DNA of 64,000 nt from Clostridia bacterium (GCA_017549205.1 JAFYVH010000014.1:91437-155436), one strand, 5' to 3'; positions 16,812-26,217 are shown, counted from the stretch's first letter. Translations and numbers: made by a program. Notes: a model not told the origin generated them from the letters alone.

Positions 16812-17981
16812 TTATAAACACATTTTAAATATCTCTTTTACCACTTCAAAGTCCATATCTATATAACTCTTAATCTTTCTCTGCTTACCAAAGGTACAAA
16901 GGTCAGCAAGCTTTTCTATGCAGCTTGCATCAAGGCCGAAATCGGCAAGGCAAGTTGGCATGCCGATGGACTTGAAATAGTCTGCCATCTTTTCTATGCC
17001 GGCCAAAGCGGCAGCCTCGTCATCGGCTTGGGTACAATCCCACACCCTGCGTGCAAACTGTGCAAAACGCGGAATATTTTGCTTATAAATATATTTTGCC
17101 CATGCCGGAAAAAGAACCGCAAGGCCTGCACCGTGGGCAATTTCATCATATTCACCACTTAAAGCGTGCTCTAGCTGATGCACTGACAAGGCATTTTCAC
17201 GACCACAGCCGGTAAGGTCGTTATGAGAAAGGCTCGATGCCCACATCATGTTGGCACGGGCATTATAATCCTGCGGATTTTTCATAAGGGTTGTACCTGC
17301 CGCTATGGTAGATTTTAAAACACTTTCAGCAATTCTGTCAGTCAGGTCTGTGGGCTCACAGGGCCGGAAATATCGCTCCATGGTGTGTGCCATAATATCA
17401 ACCACACCACAGGCGGTCTGGTAGGCACTTACAGAATAAGTGAGTTCAGGATTCATAATGGCAAATTTACACCGGTTAAACTCGCTGTTAAAGCCCCGCT
17501 TCATATTAAGTTCCATGTTGGTGATAACGGCTGATGAACTCATCTCGCTACCTGCTGCAGCAATGGTTAAAATACATCCGATAGGCAAAGTATTTTCAAC
17601 TTTTGCTTTTCCTATCGGGAAGTCCCACGGGTCACAATCGGCACAAGCACCTGCAGCGGTATATTTTGAAGAATCAAGCACACTGCCACCACCTACAGCA
17701 AGAATCATTTGCACCTTGTTTTCCTTGGCAACTTTTACTGCTTCACGAACAAATGAAAGTTTGGGATTTGGCTCAACACCGCCCATTTCAACAACCATTA
17801 TGTCGTTTTCGGCAAGAGATGCCATAACCTCATCATAAAGTCCCGATTTTTTTATGCTGCCCTGACCGTATTGCAGCATTATGTTGTCATATCCATATCC
17901 TTTAATGATTGCACCTACATCTTTGTGCTTATCCTTTCCAAAAATCACCTTGGTTGGTGCATGATATATAAAATCATTCAT
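16812..17981 (-). CDS. Iron-containing alcohol dehydrogenase (butanol-dehydrogenase-like)
   Basis: Group III alcohol dehydrogenase of 389 aa that interconverts aldehydes and alcohols with NAD(P)H. The N-terminal nucleotide domain has MLQYGQGSIKKSG and LAVGGGSVLDSSK. The C-terminal helical domain supplies the iron ligands in DIMAHTMERYF and in HQLEHALSGEYDEIAHG. The start FIYHAPTKVIFGKD is typical of the BDH/YqhD branch. Exact substrate cannot be told; in fermenters these enzymes regenerate NAD(P)+ by making alcohols. Confidence 0.9.
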   Translation of the reverse strand: MNDFIYHAPTKVIFGKDKHKDVGAIIKGYGYDNIMLQYGQGSIKKSGLYDEVMASLAENDIMVVEMGGVEPNPKLSFVREAVKVAKENKVQMILAVGGGSVLDSSKYTAAGACADCDPWDFPIGKAKVENTLPIGCILTIAAAGSEMSSSAVITNMELNMKRGFNSEFNRCKFAIMNPELTYSVSAYQTACGVVDIMAHTMERYFRPCEPTDLTDRIAESVLKSTIAAGTTLMKNPQDYNARANMMWASSLSHNDLTGCGRENALSVHQLEHALSGEYDEIAHGAGLAVLFPAWAKYIYKQNIPRFAQFARRVWDCTQADDEAAALAGIEKMADYFKSIGMPTCLADFGLDASCIEKLADLCTFGKQRKIKSYIDMDFEVVKEIFKMCL

Positions 17982-18112
17982 TAATTAAGTCACCTCATAT
18001 TTTACTCATTTTTGTGCTAATACAGTCCGTTTGCTTACCGGCTGATAGTATCACAATTCCGCATACACCAATTATACAATAATTTTTCTTATAAATCAAC
18101 TAAAAGCTCATA

Positions 18113-18148
18113 ATAAAACCCCCACAAAAAGCATTTTGCGGGGGTTTG
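18113..18148. terminator. Terminator downstream of the ComB-like gene
   Basis: A 14-bp stem (18116-18129 with 18134-18147, one G-T pair) with a strong G/C core and loop AGCA. A U-rich tail on the minus strand makes it the terminator of the gene ending at 18179. Confidence 0.85.
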
Positions 18149-18178
18149 GACACATCATAATAGTAGGGATTGAGATAA

Positions 18179-18871
18179 TTACAGTTCAATCTTTTCCATA
18201 TAATCGATATCACAGCAATTCTTTTTAATGCGCATAACAAAATTAAATTTATCAAGGTCTGTGCACATAGCAAAATCAGCCTCGGGGAAAACATCGTTCT
18301 GGGCCTTATCAAAGAACTTTGCACCGGATGTGGTCTTTAAGCTTTCGATTTCTTTTTCCATATCCATGGTGGTGCCTTCAAGCAAGCTCTTTATGTATTC
18401 AGCACAGAGTGTATCCTCTTCTGTTTCCGAAAGTGCCTCAAGTCCCATGCAAACAAGAGAAACATCCTGAGCCCCACTCTTTTTGATATATTCTGCAATG
18501 GCTTTTGCATTCACTAGGCTGCCGCCTAAAATTTCATCGGCATTTTGGGCATTTGCAATACCCTGTGTGCCTGCGCTTGTGGTATGCACAACCACTTTAT
18601 CCTTAACATCAATATTCATAAGCTCTGAAGGTGAGTTGCCTGTATCAAAGCCCGGCATAATTTTGCCGTGACGCTCGCCTGCCAAAATAATGTCAGGATT
18701 TTCTTTTTTCAGTCTATATGCAAGGTCAATATCGCCTACGGGAATAACCTTTTTAGCGCCCTTTGCAAAGCAATAGGCTTCTACCGAAAAGGCTCTGAAA
18801 ACATCAATAACAACGGCGATACCTTTTGCCTGTTTTGCGCCCTCAATCATGTGTAAAATTTGAATGTTCAT
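18179..18871 (-). CDS. 2-phosphosulfolactate phosphatase-like protein (ComB family)
   Basis: Protein of 230 aa from the ComB family, whose characterised members dephosphorylate 2-phosphosulfolactate with Mg2+ in coenzyme M biosynthesis. Family features are the N-terminal VVIDVFRAFSVEA, LAGERHGKIMPGFDTGNSP, VVHTTSAGTQGI and a late FPEADFAMC. No sulfolactate or coenzyme M genes are nearby and Clostridia lack methanogenesis, so the physiological substrate is uncertain; related phosphatase or sulfolactate roles are possible. The gene is monocistronic between two terminators. Confidence 0.8.
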   Translation of the reverse strand: MNIQILHMIEGAKQAKGIAVVIDVFRAFSVEAYCFAKGAKKVIPVGDIDLAYRLKKENPDIILAGERHGKIMPGFDTGNSPSELMNIDVKDKVVVHTTSAGTQGIANAQNADEILGGSLVNAKAIAEYIKKSGAQDVSLVCMGLEALSETEEDTLCAEYIKSLLEGTTMDMEKEIESLKTTSGAKFFDKAQNDVFPEADFAMCTDLDKFNFVMRIKKNCCDIDYMEKIEL

Positions 18872-18955
18872 TATGTATCTTCCTCCTTAAGCTCAATGCT
18901 CATATTGTATCACAAAAGCCAAGTAATTGCAATATAAAACTTTATTTCAAGCAAG

Positions 18956-18985
18956 AAAAAAGCCCTGCAGCGTGGCAGGGCTTTC
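18956..18985 (-). terminator. Terminator of putP
   Basis: A 9-bp stem (18960-18968 with 18975-18983) and an A-run on the left that reads as U-run for the putP transcript. It lies 9 bases past the putP stop. Confidence 0.85.
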
Positions 18986-18991
18986 AAAAAA

Positions 18992-20575
18992 TTACTGACC
19001 TAATTTAACTGCTTCAAAATCTTCTTCAATTTCTTTTGAAGGAGCCTTGGTTAACAAGGACACAACAACAATCAAAATGGAAGAGAAGATGAACGCCGGC
19101 AGAAGTTCATAAATCGCGAACACACCACCAATTTTAGCAATAACCAACTTCCACAGGAAAACCATGCCCGCGCCACCAATCATACCGGCAACGGCACCGG
19201 CTCTTGTTGTTCTCTTCCAGAACAGCGAGAACAGCATTAAGGGACCGAAAGTTGCGCCAAAACCTGCCCAGGCAAAAGATACAACCTGAAAGATAACACT
19301 GTTTTCATCAAGAGCAATGACAATAGCAATTAATGCAATGACTAAGAGCGTGATTCTTGTCATGGTCATAACCTGCTTATCAGATGCTTTTTTATTACAA
19401 ACACCCTGATAGATGTTCTTTGCAAAGGCGGATGCTGCAATGAGCAGATAAGAGTCGGATGAGCTGATGGTTGCTGCCAGAATACCTGCCATAACAAAAC
19501 CGGCAAGAATCGGAGGCAGGAAGCTTGTTGAAAGCTGAATGAAAATGCTTTCAGCAGCACTCTTTGTGAGTAGTGCATCACCGGCTAAAACACTGGGATT
19601 ATTCATAGCAATAATTCTACCTACCAAGCCGATAAACACAGCAACAGCAAGAGAAATTACAACCCAAATCATTGCAATTCTTCTGGAGCTTTTCAGTTCT
19701 TCTTCTTTGCGGATTGCCATAAAGCGCAAAAGAACCTGAGGCATACCGAAGTAGCCCAGACCCCATGCCATCATAGAGAAAATAGTTAAAATGCCGTAGG
19801 GCGCACGGTCACCAAATAAGGGCGCACCATTTTCAACAATCTGCTGACCTGCTTCGTTCACAACCGGTGTTGCAAGGCCAAAGAAATCCAAAAATCCGGG
19901 AATGGCTTTGGCATTTTCAATAACCTGACCAAAACCGCCTGCTGCAACAGTGCCAACAATAACGATAACCGCAAGAGCAATAATCATAACAATGCCCTGC
20001 ATAAAGTCAGATGCACTCTCTGCTAAAAAGCCACCCAAAATTGTGTAGAGCAATACAAAAACAGCGCCAACAATCATCATTGAAATGTACGGCAGACCAA
20101 AAAGCGTTGAGAACAACTTACCGCAGGTTACAAAGCAGCTTGCCGCATAAACAGTAAAGAAAATTAAAATAAAGGCTGCTGCCAGCGTCATAATAACCTT
20201 TTTGTTTTCACGGAATCTATTTGAGAAAAATTCCGGTAAGGTAATCGCGTTATTTGCACGAATGCTGTAACGGCGCAATCTTTTTGAAACTATAAGCCAG
20301 TTTACATAGGTACCGATGGCAAGACCGATGGCTGTCCACGCCGCATCAGCAAGACCGCACCAATATGCCACACCGGGCAAACCCATCAAAAGCCAGCCGC
20401 TCATATCAGAAGCCTCTGCACTCATGGCTGTTACCCAAGGACCCAGTGAACGACCACCAAGATAATAGTTTTCAGAACTTGCATTTGCTTTTTTTGCAAA
20501 CATAATGCCGATCACGATAACCGCTGCCATGTAAATGACCATAGCAAGTAAAATTTGAATTGTGTTACCTGACAT
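18992..20575 (-). CDS. putP: Sodium/proline symporter PutP
   Basis: Sodium:solute symporter of 527 aa with about 13 membrane segments. PutP-specific features include NYYLGGRSLGPWVTAMSAEASDMSGWL (split motif: LGGRSLG then SAEASDMSGW) early in the protein, and the sodium-site segment ISSSDSYLLIAASAF near residue 340. It imports proline with Na+ for use as nutrient or compatible solute. A hydrophobic gene flanked by its own terminator; a TetR-type regulator lies 169 bases upstream in the same direction and may control it. Confidence 0.93.
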   Translation of the reverse strand: MSGNTIQILLAMVIYMAAVIVIGIMFAKKANASSENYYLGGRSLGPWVTAMSAEASDMSGWLLMGLPGVAYWCGLADAAWTAIGLAIGTYVNWLIVSKRLRRYSIRANNAITLPEFFSNRFRENKKVIMTLAAAFILIFFTVYAASCFVTCGKLFSTLFGLPYISMMIVGAVFVLLYTILGGFLAESASDFMQGIVMIIALAVIVIVGTVAAGGFGQVIENAKAIPGFLDFFGLATPVVNEAGQQIVENGAPLFGDRAPYGILTIFSMMAWGLGYFGMPQVLLRFMAIRKEEELKSSRRIAMIWVVISLAVAVFIGLVGRIIAMNNPSVLAGDALLTKSAAESIFIQLSTSFLPPILAGFVMAGILAATISSSDSYLLIAASAFAKNIYQGVCNKKASDKQVMTMTRITLLVIALIAIVIALDENSVIFQVVSFAWAGFGATFGPLMLFSLFWKRTTRAGAVAGMIGGAGMVFLWKLVIAKIGGVFAIYELLPAFIFSSILIVVVSLLTKAPSKEIEEDFEAVKLGQ

Positions 20576-20744
20576 AAAAAATAATCCCTCCTTAAAATTT
20601 CCAACACATTATATCATACATTTTTACAGAATGCAATACAGAATAAAGTACAGAATAAATTCTGTACTTTAAAAAATAAATATATCTTTTTTCTGCTATA
20701 TAAAGCCTTTTATAAACAAGACGAAAGTTTAAACCCAAATTAAA

Positions 20745-21329
20745 TTATTTTTTAAAACTTAATAAAAATACAGGCAAAAGTTCTTCGGCATAGCGACACA
20801 AAGAATAGCTACCGTCAGAAAGACACCAGTCATAAAGAAGAGCGCGCTCGCATAAGGCATAAATTTTGACCATGTCGTTAACGGATTTTTCCTGGGTAAA
20901 CTCCCCTGCTTCCTGCGCCTTTGAAATAATTTTTCGCAAGAGCTTATAGTAGGTTCTGTTGTGGTCAAGCAAGTGCTTTTCACCCTTGGTAACAAGTTGA
21001 GAGGATAAAAGCTTTGCCAGCAAATCGAGAGAGATGCTGTTTTCCACCATGGTAAACAATTCTTTATTTAAATAAAGCAAGGTTTCAAATGCTGACATGT
21101 TTTCAGGCAGTGTTTCGGTTAATTCTTCATATTTTTCATCGAACATGTAAGAAAGCGAAGATAAAAGTGCATCCTTTCCGGTAAAATAGTGATAAAACGA
21201 GCCTTTTGATGTGCCGGATTCTTCAATGATTTCTTCAACAGTCGTATCGTCATACCCTTGCTCATAAAACAACTTCCACGCCGCCACAATAATTTTGCCC
21301 TTTGTGTTCCGCGAGGTTTTTTTAGACAT
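20745..21329 (-). CDS. TetR/AcrR-family transcriptional regulator
   Basis: DNA-binding repressor of 194 aa. The N-terminal helix-turn-helix (about 10-55) reads KIIVAAWKLFYEQGYDDTT, VEEIIEESGTSKGSFYHYF, which is the classic TetR pattern. The C-terminal ligand domain is not recognisable. It lies upstream of putP and downstream of glycerate kinase, all on the minus strand. Its target may be putP or itself. The AT-rich gap 20576-20744 contains near-inverted copies of ACAGAATAAA/TTCTGTACTTT (around 20638-20672), a possible operator. Confidence 0.88.
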   Translation of the reverse strand: MSKKTSRNTKGKIIVAAWKLFYEQGYDDTTVEEIIEESGTSKGSFYHYFTGKDALLSSLSYMFDEKYEELTETLPENMSAFETLLYLNKELFTMVENSISLDLLAKLLSSQLVTKGEKHLLDHNRTYYKLLRKIISKAQEAGEFTQEKSVNDMVKIYALCERALLYDWCLSDGSYSLCRYAEELLPVFLLSFKK

Positions 21330-21462
21330 GGCACCCTACTCCTTTCGTTATATTAATAAAGTACATATTTTAAGTTTTTCCTACAGACTAACATCCCGGC
21401 TGTGTACACATTAAAGACAACTTATATCCGTCAACATTTTTCGCATTAAAAAGATTTACAGT

Positions 21463-22602
21463 TTATCTGCAACTTTTTATTAGTCTAAATACCTGCTCGG
21501 CAGTATCTGACAGATTTTGATAGGCACGCTCCGAGTCCATGGCCTCTTGCAGCGTGCATGGCGTCTTTAAAATTGGGAAAAAGGCATCAATGCCGTGTTC
21601 GTTACAGCTTATCGCATCTTCTGTCACACAGCCCGAAAAGGCGATGACCGGCTTGTTATATTTTTTAGCAAGCCTTGCAACTCCAACAGGCGCCTTACCC
21701 ATGTATGATTGCCTATCCAACCGTCCTTCGCCGGTGATAACAATATCTGCATCTTTTACATATTTTTCTAACTCAATTTCTTTTATAACCAGGTCAATGC
21801 CCGATTGCAAAGTAGCATCTAAATATGATAAGAAAGCAAAGCCCAAGCCACCTGCAGCACCGGTGCCGGGAATGTTTGCATCAGCTGCAGGCAAAACCTT
21901 TTGAATCAACTTGGCATAATCTAAAAGCCACGCGTCCATATCTTTAATCATTTCAGGTGTTGCACCCTTTTGAGGACCATAAACGGCACTGCAGCCATTT
22001 TCTCCGCACAGGGTGTTTTTCACATCGCAGGCAACACAAAAAGAACATTCGCGCAGTTCTTTTATGGCATTATCCGTTTTTATTTCAGCAATCTCTTTAA
22101 GTCCTTTTGCGCCAAAAGCAACCTGACTGCCGTTTTTATCAAGAAATTCAAAACCTAGCGCCTGAAGCATGCCGATTCCGCCGTCGTTGGTTGCACTGCC
22201 GCCTATGCCCACAATAAATTTGCGGTAATCTTTCGAAATCGCATCCCGAATCAGCTCACCAACACCGTATGTGGTTGTGTTTAACGGGTTTCTGTCCTTT
22301 TCATCTATCAGTGTAATCCCCGCCGCAGCTGACATTTCTATGATCGCTGTCTTTCTATGGGGCACAATTCCGTAACTACTTTTAATGAAATCACCTATGG
22401 GATTATGAACTGTTACCTCCACCATTTCACCGCCCGTTGCGGCGATAACAGCATCAAGTGTACCTTCTCCGCCATCAGCAAGGGGACACACCGTTATTTC
22501 GGCTTCAGGGTAAACCTTTCTGATTCCTTCATCTATTGCCTTTCCCGCTTGAAAGGTGGAGAGACTTCCCTTAAATGAATCTATTGCTATTGTTACCTTC
22601 AT
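21463..22602 (-). CDS. glxK: Glycerate kinase (type 1, GarK/GlxK family)
   Basis: Phosphorylates D-glycerate, usually to 2-phosphoglycerate, feeding lower glycolysis. The 379-aa protein shows the family start IAIDSFKGSLS, LADGGEGTLDAV, the glycine-rich GIGGSATNDGGIGML and the C-terminal TGEGRLDRQSYMGKAP. It could work with the 2-hydroxyacid dehydrogenase and isomerase encoded at 41.9-43.7 kb (hydroxypyruvate to glycerate), but they are far apart and this is inference. Monocistronic, with a terminator-type palindrome just upstream belonging to the AGCS gene. Confidence 0.93.
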   Translation of the reverse strand: MKVTIAIDSFKGSLSTFQAGKAIDEGIRKVYPEAEITVCPLADGGEGTLDAVIAATGGEMVEVTVHNPIGDFIKSSYGIVPHRKTAIIEMSAAAGITLIDEKDRNPLNTTTYGVGELIRDAISKDYRKFIVGIGGSATNDGGIGMLQALGFEFLDKNGSQVAFGAKGLKEIAEIKTDNAIKELRECSFCVACDVKNTLCGENGCSAVYGPQKGATPEMIKDMDAWLLDYAKLIQKVLPAADANIPGTGAAGGLGFAFLSYLDATLQSGIDLVIKEIELEKYVKDADIVITGEGRLDRQSYMGKAPVGVARLAKKYNKPVIAFSGCVTEDAISCNEHGIDAFFPILKTPCTLQEAMDSERAYQNLSDTAEQVFRLIKSCR

Positions 22603-22681
22603 TTGTTATCTCCTTTTTCTCAGGCAGACCTTTAGCGTTTCTACAATTGAATACCTGAAAGTATTGTATCACAAATAACAG

Positions 22682-22709
22682 AAAAAGACAACTTATAAGT
22701 TGTCTTTTC
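22682..22709. terminator. Terminator of the AGCS symporter
   Basis: A perfect 26-base palindrome (22683-22708) with A-run left and T-run right. It lies between the AGCS stop and the glycerate kinase start, so it serves the lrp-AGCS transcript. Confidence 0.85.
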
Positions 22710-22743
22710 TCCATATATTTTCAGTTTTAAACCGATTACGCTT

Positions 22744-24084
22744 TTATTTGCCAAAGTGCTCTTTCGTGGCAGTTTTAACCACCTTATGCAGCCCCAGGAT
22801 ACCAATTAAGTTTGGAATGGCCATTAAGCCGTTTAAGGCCTCTGAAATGCCCCAAATGACATCCAAGTTGCCCACGGCACCAACAAACACAACCAAAACA
22901 TAAACACATCGGTAAAGCAGAACGGCTGTTTTGGATTTGTTGGTCAAAAATCCAGCACACACCTCTCCATAATAGGCCCAGCCCAAGATGGTAGACAGAG
23001 CAAAAAAGATGGTGGATAAGGTAACTATAGCGCCGCCAACACCGGGAATGATGGAATTAAAAGATGCAATGCTCAAAGCAGCACCCTGGAAATTGCCCTC
23101 GCTCCAAATCCCGCTGGTTAAAATAACCAACGCTGACAGCGTGCAAATAACAATTGTTGTAAAAAACACTTCAAACATGCCCCAAAGGCCTTGACGAGCC
23201 GGATCTTTTGTGCTGGAGGCAGCATGGGCAATAGGTGCACTGCCAAGACCGGCCTCATTTGAAAAGACACCTCTTGAAAAACCATAATGCATAGCAAGCA
23301 TAATGCCATAGCCCGCACCACCACCGGCTGCTGCTTTAAAATTAAAAGCTTCTTTAAAAATCAGGGCAAAAGCTGCCGGAATTTTATCAAAATTGATAAC
23401 CAGTGCAATTAGAGAACAAACAACATAGAAAACAGCCATAAAGGGCACCAGTTTTTCATTAACAGAAGCAATTCTGCGCATGCCACCCAAAATAACCGCT
23501 GCCGCAATAGCTGTTAACACAACACCCGTAATCCACGGCGCAACACCTGCTGTGCTCTCCAGTGCAATGGCAATGGAATTGGACTGTGTTGTATTGCCAA
23601 TGCCAAGACAGGCAGCCATGGCAAGAACGGCAAAAATTGCTGCAAGCCATTTTAAGTTAAGACCATTCTTTATGTAATACATAGGTCCGCCGACCCATTC
23701 GCCTTTTTCGTTTTTCTCTCTGAATTTCAACGAAAGAACAATTTCTGAATATTTTGTTATCATGCCCAAGAGAGCACTAACCCACATCCAGAACACAGCA
23801 CCGGGGCCACCGGACATAATGGCTGTGGCAAGTCCTGCAATGCTACCTGTTCCAATGGTGCCGGCCATGGCCGTGGCCACCGCCTGAAATGGACTCACGC
23901 CAGATGTATCTTTTTCGTGCTGTTCTTTTGAAAAAACGCCCAAAATTGTCTTCTTTAACATATAACCAAATTTTCCAAACTGCAAAAAACCTATTTTAGC
24001 AGAAAGAAAAATGCCTGTTCCAATTAAAAGCGTAAGCATGATGGGACCCCAAATGACCCCATTGATTTTATCGATTATAACCAT
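22744..24084 (-). CDS. Sodium:alanine/glycine symporter (AGCS family)
   Basis: Membrane carrier of 446 aa, about 11 membrane segments. AGCS features are plain: GTGSIAGLATAI, GGPGAVFWMWVSALLGM, and the signature region GVFSNEAGLGSAPIAHAA around residue 275. Imports alanine or glycine with Na+. It follows an Lrp/AsnC regulator by 38 bases on the same strand, so the regulator probably senses the amino acid carried and controls the pair. Confidence 0.93.
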   Translation of the reverse strand: MVIIDKINGVIWGPIMLTLLIGTGIFLSAKIGFLQFGKFGYMLKKTILGVFSKEQHEKDTSGVSPFQAVATAMAGTIGTGSIAGLATAIMSGGPGAVFWMWVSALLGMITKYSEIVLSLKFREKNEKGEWVGGPMYYIKNGLNLKWLAAIFAVLAMAACLGIGNTTQSNSIAIALESTAGVAPWITGVVLTAIAAAVILGGMRRIASVNEKLVPFMAVFYVVCSLIALVINFDKIPAAFALIFKEAFNFKAAAGGGAGYGIMLAMHYGFSRGVFSNEAGLGSAPIAHAASSTKDPARQGLWGMFEVFFTTIVICTLSALVILTSGIWSEGNFQGAALSIASFNSIIPGVGGAIVTLSTIFFALSTILGWAYYGEVCAGFLTNKSKTAVLLYRCVYVLVVFVGAVGNLDVIWGISEALNGLMAIPNLIGILGLHKVVKTATKEHFGK

Positions 24085-24122
24085 AAATCCAGATATCCCC
24101 TTTTATTCCATAACTGTTTAAA

Positions 24123-24581
24123 TTACATATTTTCATTTTCAGGCAACAAACATAATTCACATTTGTTTGTTGAAAGCACAACGGATGTCCGTGTGAGCGA
24201 AACCCCTTTTGTCGACTTGATGTAGTTCAAAATCTCTTCCAACGGCTTGCCTGATTTTGTAACTACTTTTAAAATAAAATCAAAATCGCCGGCAATATAA
24301 TGACACTCGGTTATAAACCCATTTTCCTTTATCCTTTTCACAAAACCCTCATTAAATTTGGGATGTTCAAGGCTCACATAAATAAAAGCCATAAGTTCTC
24401 TGCCCAAGGCACTCTGATTGATAAGTGTGGTATAGCCCTCAATGACGCCCGAATTTTCAAGCTTTTTAATTCGCTCTATGACGGCCGAGGTGGACAAATT
24501 AATTTTTGCCCCTATGTTCGTTGCATTTTCTCTTGAATTTGTCTTTAAACATTCTAAAATCTGATAATCTATAGCATCCAT
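24123..24581 (-). CDS. Lrp/AsnC-family transcriptional regulator
   Basis: Feast/famine regulator of 152 aa. An N-terminal winged helix (MDAIDYQILECL, then LSTSAVIERIKKLENSGVI) is followed by the RAM ligand-binding domain (EGYTTLI, FDFILKVV). The frame begins 6 codons earlier, but ATG at 24581 has GGGGGAGG 8 bases upstream. It likely binds an amino acid, and its position directly upstream of the AGCS symporter makes alanine or glycine a reasonable guess. The upstream gap 24600-24770 is very AT-rich and includes a short ACCAAA/TTTGGT hairpin; no T-box or riboswitch is seen. Confidence 0.9.
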   Translation of the reverse strand: MDAIDYQILECLKTNSRENATNIGAKINLSTSAVIERIKKLENSGVIEGYTTLINQSALGRELMAFIYVSLEHPKFNEGFVKRIKENGFITECHYIAGDFDFILKVVTKSGKPLEEILNYIKSTKGVSLTRTSVVLSTNKCELCLLPENENM

Positions 24582-24764
24582 ATAAATTACCTCCCCCATA
24601 ATTTTAAATTATATATAAAACAAAAATTATTGTAAAGTTCTTTTTAAAATAACCTATTTTTTTGTTTAGAATACATTTTTAACCAAATTTTTTTTGGTAA
24701 ATTCCCATAGTCGCCAAAATAATAAGGACGCATTTTGCAAGTTTAGATTTCTTTTAAGACGAAT

Positions 24765-24801
24765 AAAAAAAGCGCTGTGATAATTTTTTATCACAGCGCT
24801 C
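24765..24801 (-). terminator. Terminator of the nagB-nagA-ceramidase operon
   Basis: A perfect 13-bp stem (24771-24783 with 24788-24800), TTTT loop, and A-run at 24765-24771 giving U-run on the minus strand. It ends the amino-sugar operon. Confidence 0.9.
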
Positions 24802-24821
24802 TCTGCTATAAATTTAATAGG

Positions 24822-26165
24822 TTATTTAAGGCTTGTTAAAAGTTTTTGTCCTTCCGAAATGATAAATTCAGCAACGCCTGCCTTAAAGTTTGAGCTTCTT
24901 GCCTCGTAGCCACCCTCATCATATGAATCTTGCATAGGGAAATAGCCCTGACTGCCGTTTGTGAGACAGCAAGGCAGAATCATTTCATAACCCTCTGTTT
25001 CTTTTAAACCTCTGCCGATACCTGCAAAAGGCTCACCGGGGATGCCGATGATGGCAATAGGACCAATGACAACAGCTGAAAGACGCATGTCAAAGGCATC
25101 GGGAGCATTTTCAAGCCGAACCATTCTGCCGGCCTCTGCAACAACCGTTGTGAGCATCATGCCCTCATAGGGAAGTTCATTGTCTTTGCCCGCATTGTGC
25201 AAGTCGTTGATGCGGTGTGCCTCGGGCATATCCTTGGGGTCGGGCTTGTGAGAGGGAACATTGATAATTTCCTGCTTGCTGATGAGCTTATCAACATCAA
25301 TATAATGCACCTTGTCAAAAGCCTGTAAGACGCCACCTAATACAACCCGTGCTACATATTCAGCATGAGCATAGCCTCTTGAAACATCGTCAAAATCGTT
25401 GAACATGTTGTTAAAATCGCCCGCTTTGGGATGCACATTAACATGGTTGATATCGCCTTGAGCACCGTTAAAGAAAATACACTTGGTACCATCAAGAATT
25501 ATTTCAACATCTTTTCTTAAAAGACCGGGCCAATCGGCAGAAATCTTGCTGCCACCCACAACATCGGGATGGTTACCAAAGTTAACAAAAACAATGGTGT
25601 CTGCTCCCTCACGGTCAAACCGCAAAACATTAACGCTGTCATCAATATCACCAATAGGGTGAACAATGTTGGGGTTGTTAACGCCGGGGTTTGTGGCAAC
25701 GGAGCCGTCCTTCATTCTGTAACGTCGGACAAATGCCACATTGGGCGCCTTGCCTTTACCAAAACCCATCTTGGCATCTTTAAGGTCGCTAACTGCAAAC
25801 TTTGATACATCGGCAATTCTCCGCTGTACAAAGGTTGTATATTCTTTAATAAGCTCGTTTTCCGTCTCAAGTAAAACTTCCGGTGCAGTGTGGGTATGGG
25901 TTGCAGAAATAAAAACATTATCCGCCGGAACGCCTGAAGCTTCACTTGCGGCATTTCTGAAGGCATCTGTAATTTTCTGCTCAAGACCGCAATGATCAAC
26001 CGTAATAAGAAGTGTTGTTACATCACCCAGTTGAAGCGCCAGAGCATTCACTTCAAGGTCATCTAAAATTGCTTCAGCAAAACGAGGCTTAAAATAACCT
26101 CTGATGGGAATACCCATAGGTGGATTGATATTAGCGCGGCTAAAACCCGCTTTAAGATTACTCAT
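24822..26165 (-). CDS. Neutral/alkaline ceramidase-like hydrolase
   Basis: A 447-aa protein matching the N-terminal catalytic part of neutral/alkaline ceramidases, zinc amidases that release fatty acids from N-acylsphingosines. Seen features: SRANINPPMGIPIRGY at the N terminus, SATHTHTAPE (zinc His pair), FVNFGNHPDVVGG and FFNGAQGDINHV (a third His and active-site region). It has no signal peptide, so it would act in the cytoplasm, and it lacks the long C-terminal domain of true secreted ceramidases. It is third in an operon with nagB and nagA, so an N-acylated amino sugar is an attractive alternative substrate. A cre-like site lies just upstream. Confidence 0.8.
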   Translation of the reverse strand: MSNLKAGFSRANINPPMGIPIRGYFKPRFAEAILDDLEVNALALQLGDVTTLLITVDHCGLEQKITDAFRNAASEASGVPADNVFISATHTHTAPEVLLETENELIKEYTTFVQRRIADVSKFAVSDLKDAKMGFGKGKAPNVAFVRRYRMKDGSVATNPGVNNPNIVHPIGDIDDSVNVLRFDREGADTIVFVNFGNHPDVVGGSKISADWPGLLRKDVEIILDGTKCIFFNGAQGDINHVNVHPKAGDFNNMFNDFDDVSRGYAHAEYVARVVLGGVLQAFDKVHYIDVDKLISKQEIINVPSHKPDPKDMPEAHRINDLHNAGKDNELPYEGMMLTTVVAEAGRMVRLENAPDAFDMRLSAVVIGPIAIIGIPGEPFAGIGRGLKETEGYEMILPCCLTNGSQGYFPMQDSYDEGGYEARSSNFKAGVAEFIISEGQKLLTSLK

Positions 26166-26202
26166 TTTTTACCTCCGTAATTTTTATATTTTACATAAAA
26201 AT

Positions 26203-26217
26203 TGTTATCGTTTCCAT
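26203..26217 (-). promoter_or_regulatory. Catabolite-responsive element (cre)-like site
   Basis: On the minus strand ATGGAAACGATAACA fits the CcpA-site consensus WTGNAANCGNWNNCW at every position. It lies between nagA and the ceramidase-like gene, about 40 bases upstream of the latter's ATG, suggesting glucose repression of at least this gene. Confidence 0.6.

Noticed and set aside
24600-24770. Possible T-box or amino-acid riboswitch before the lrp-AGCS operon
   Set aside because: The region is AT-rich with one short hairpin and lacks the T-box sequence or any recognisable aptamer.
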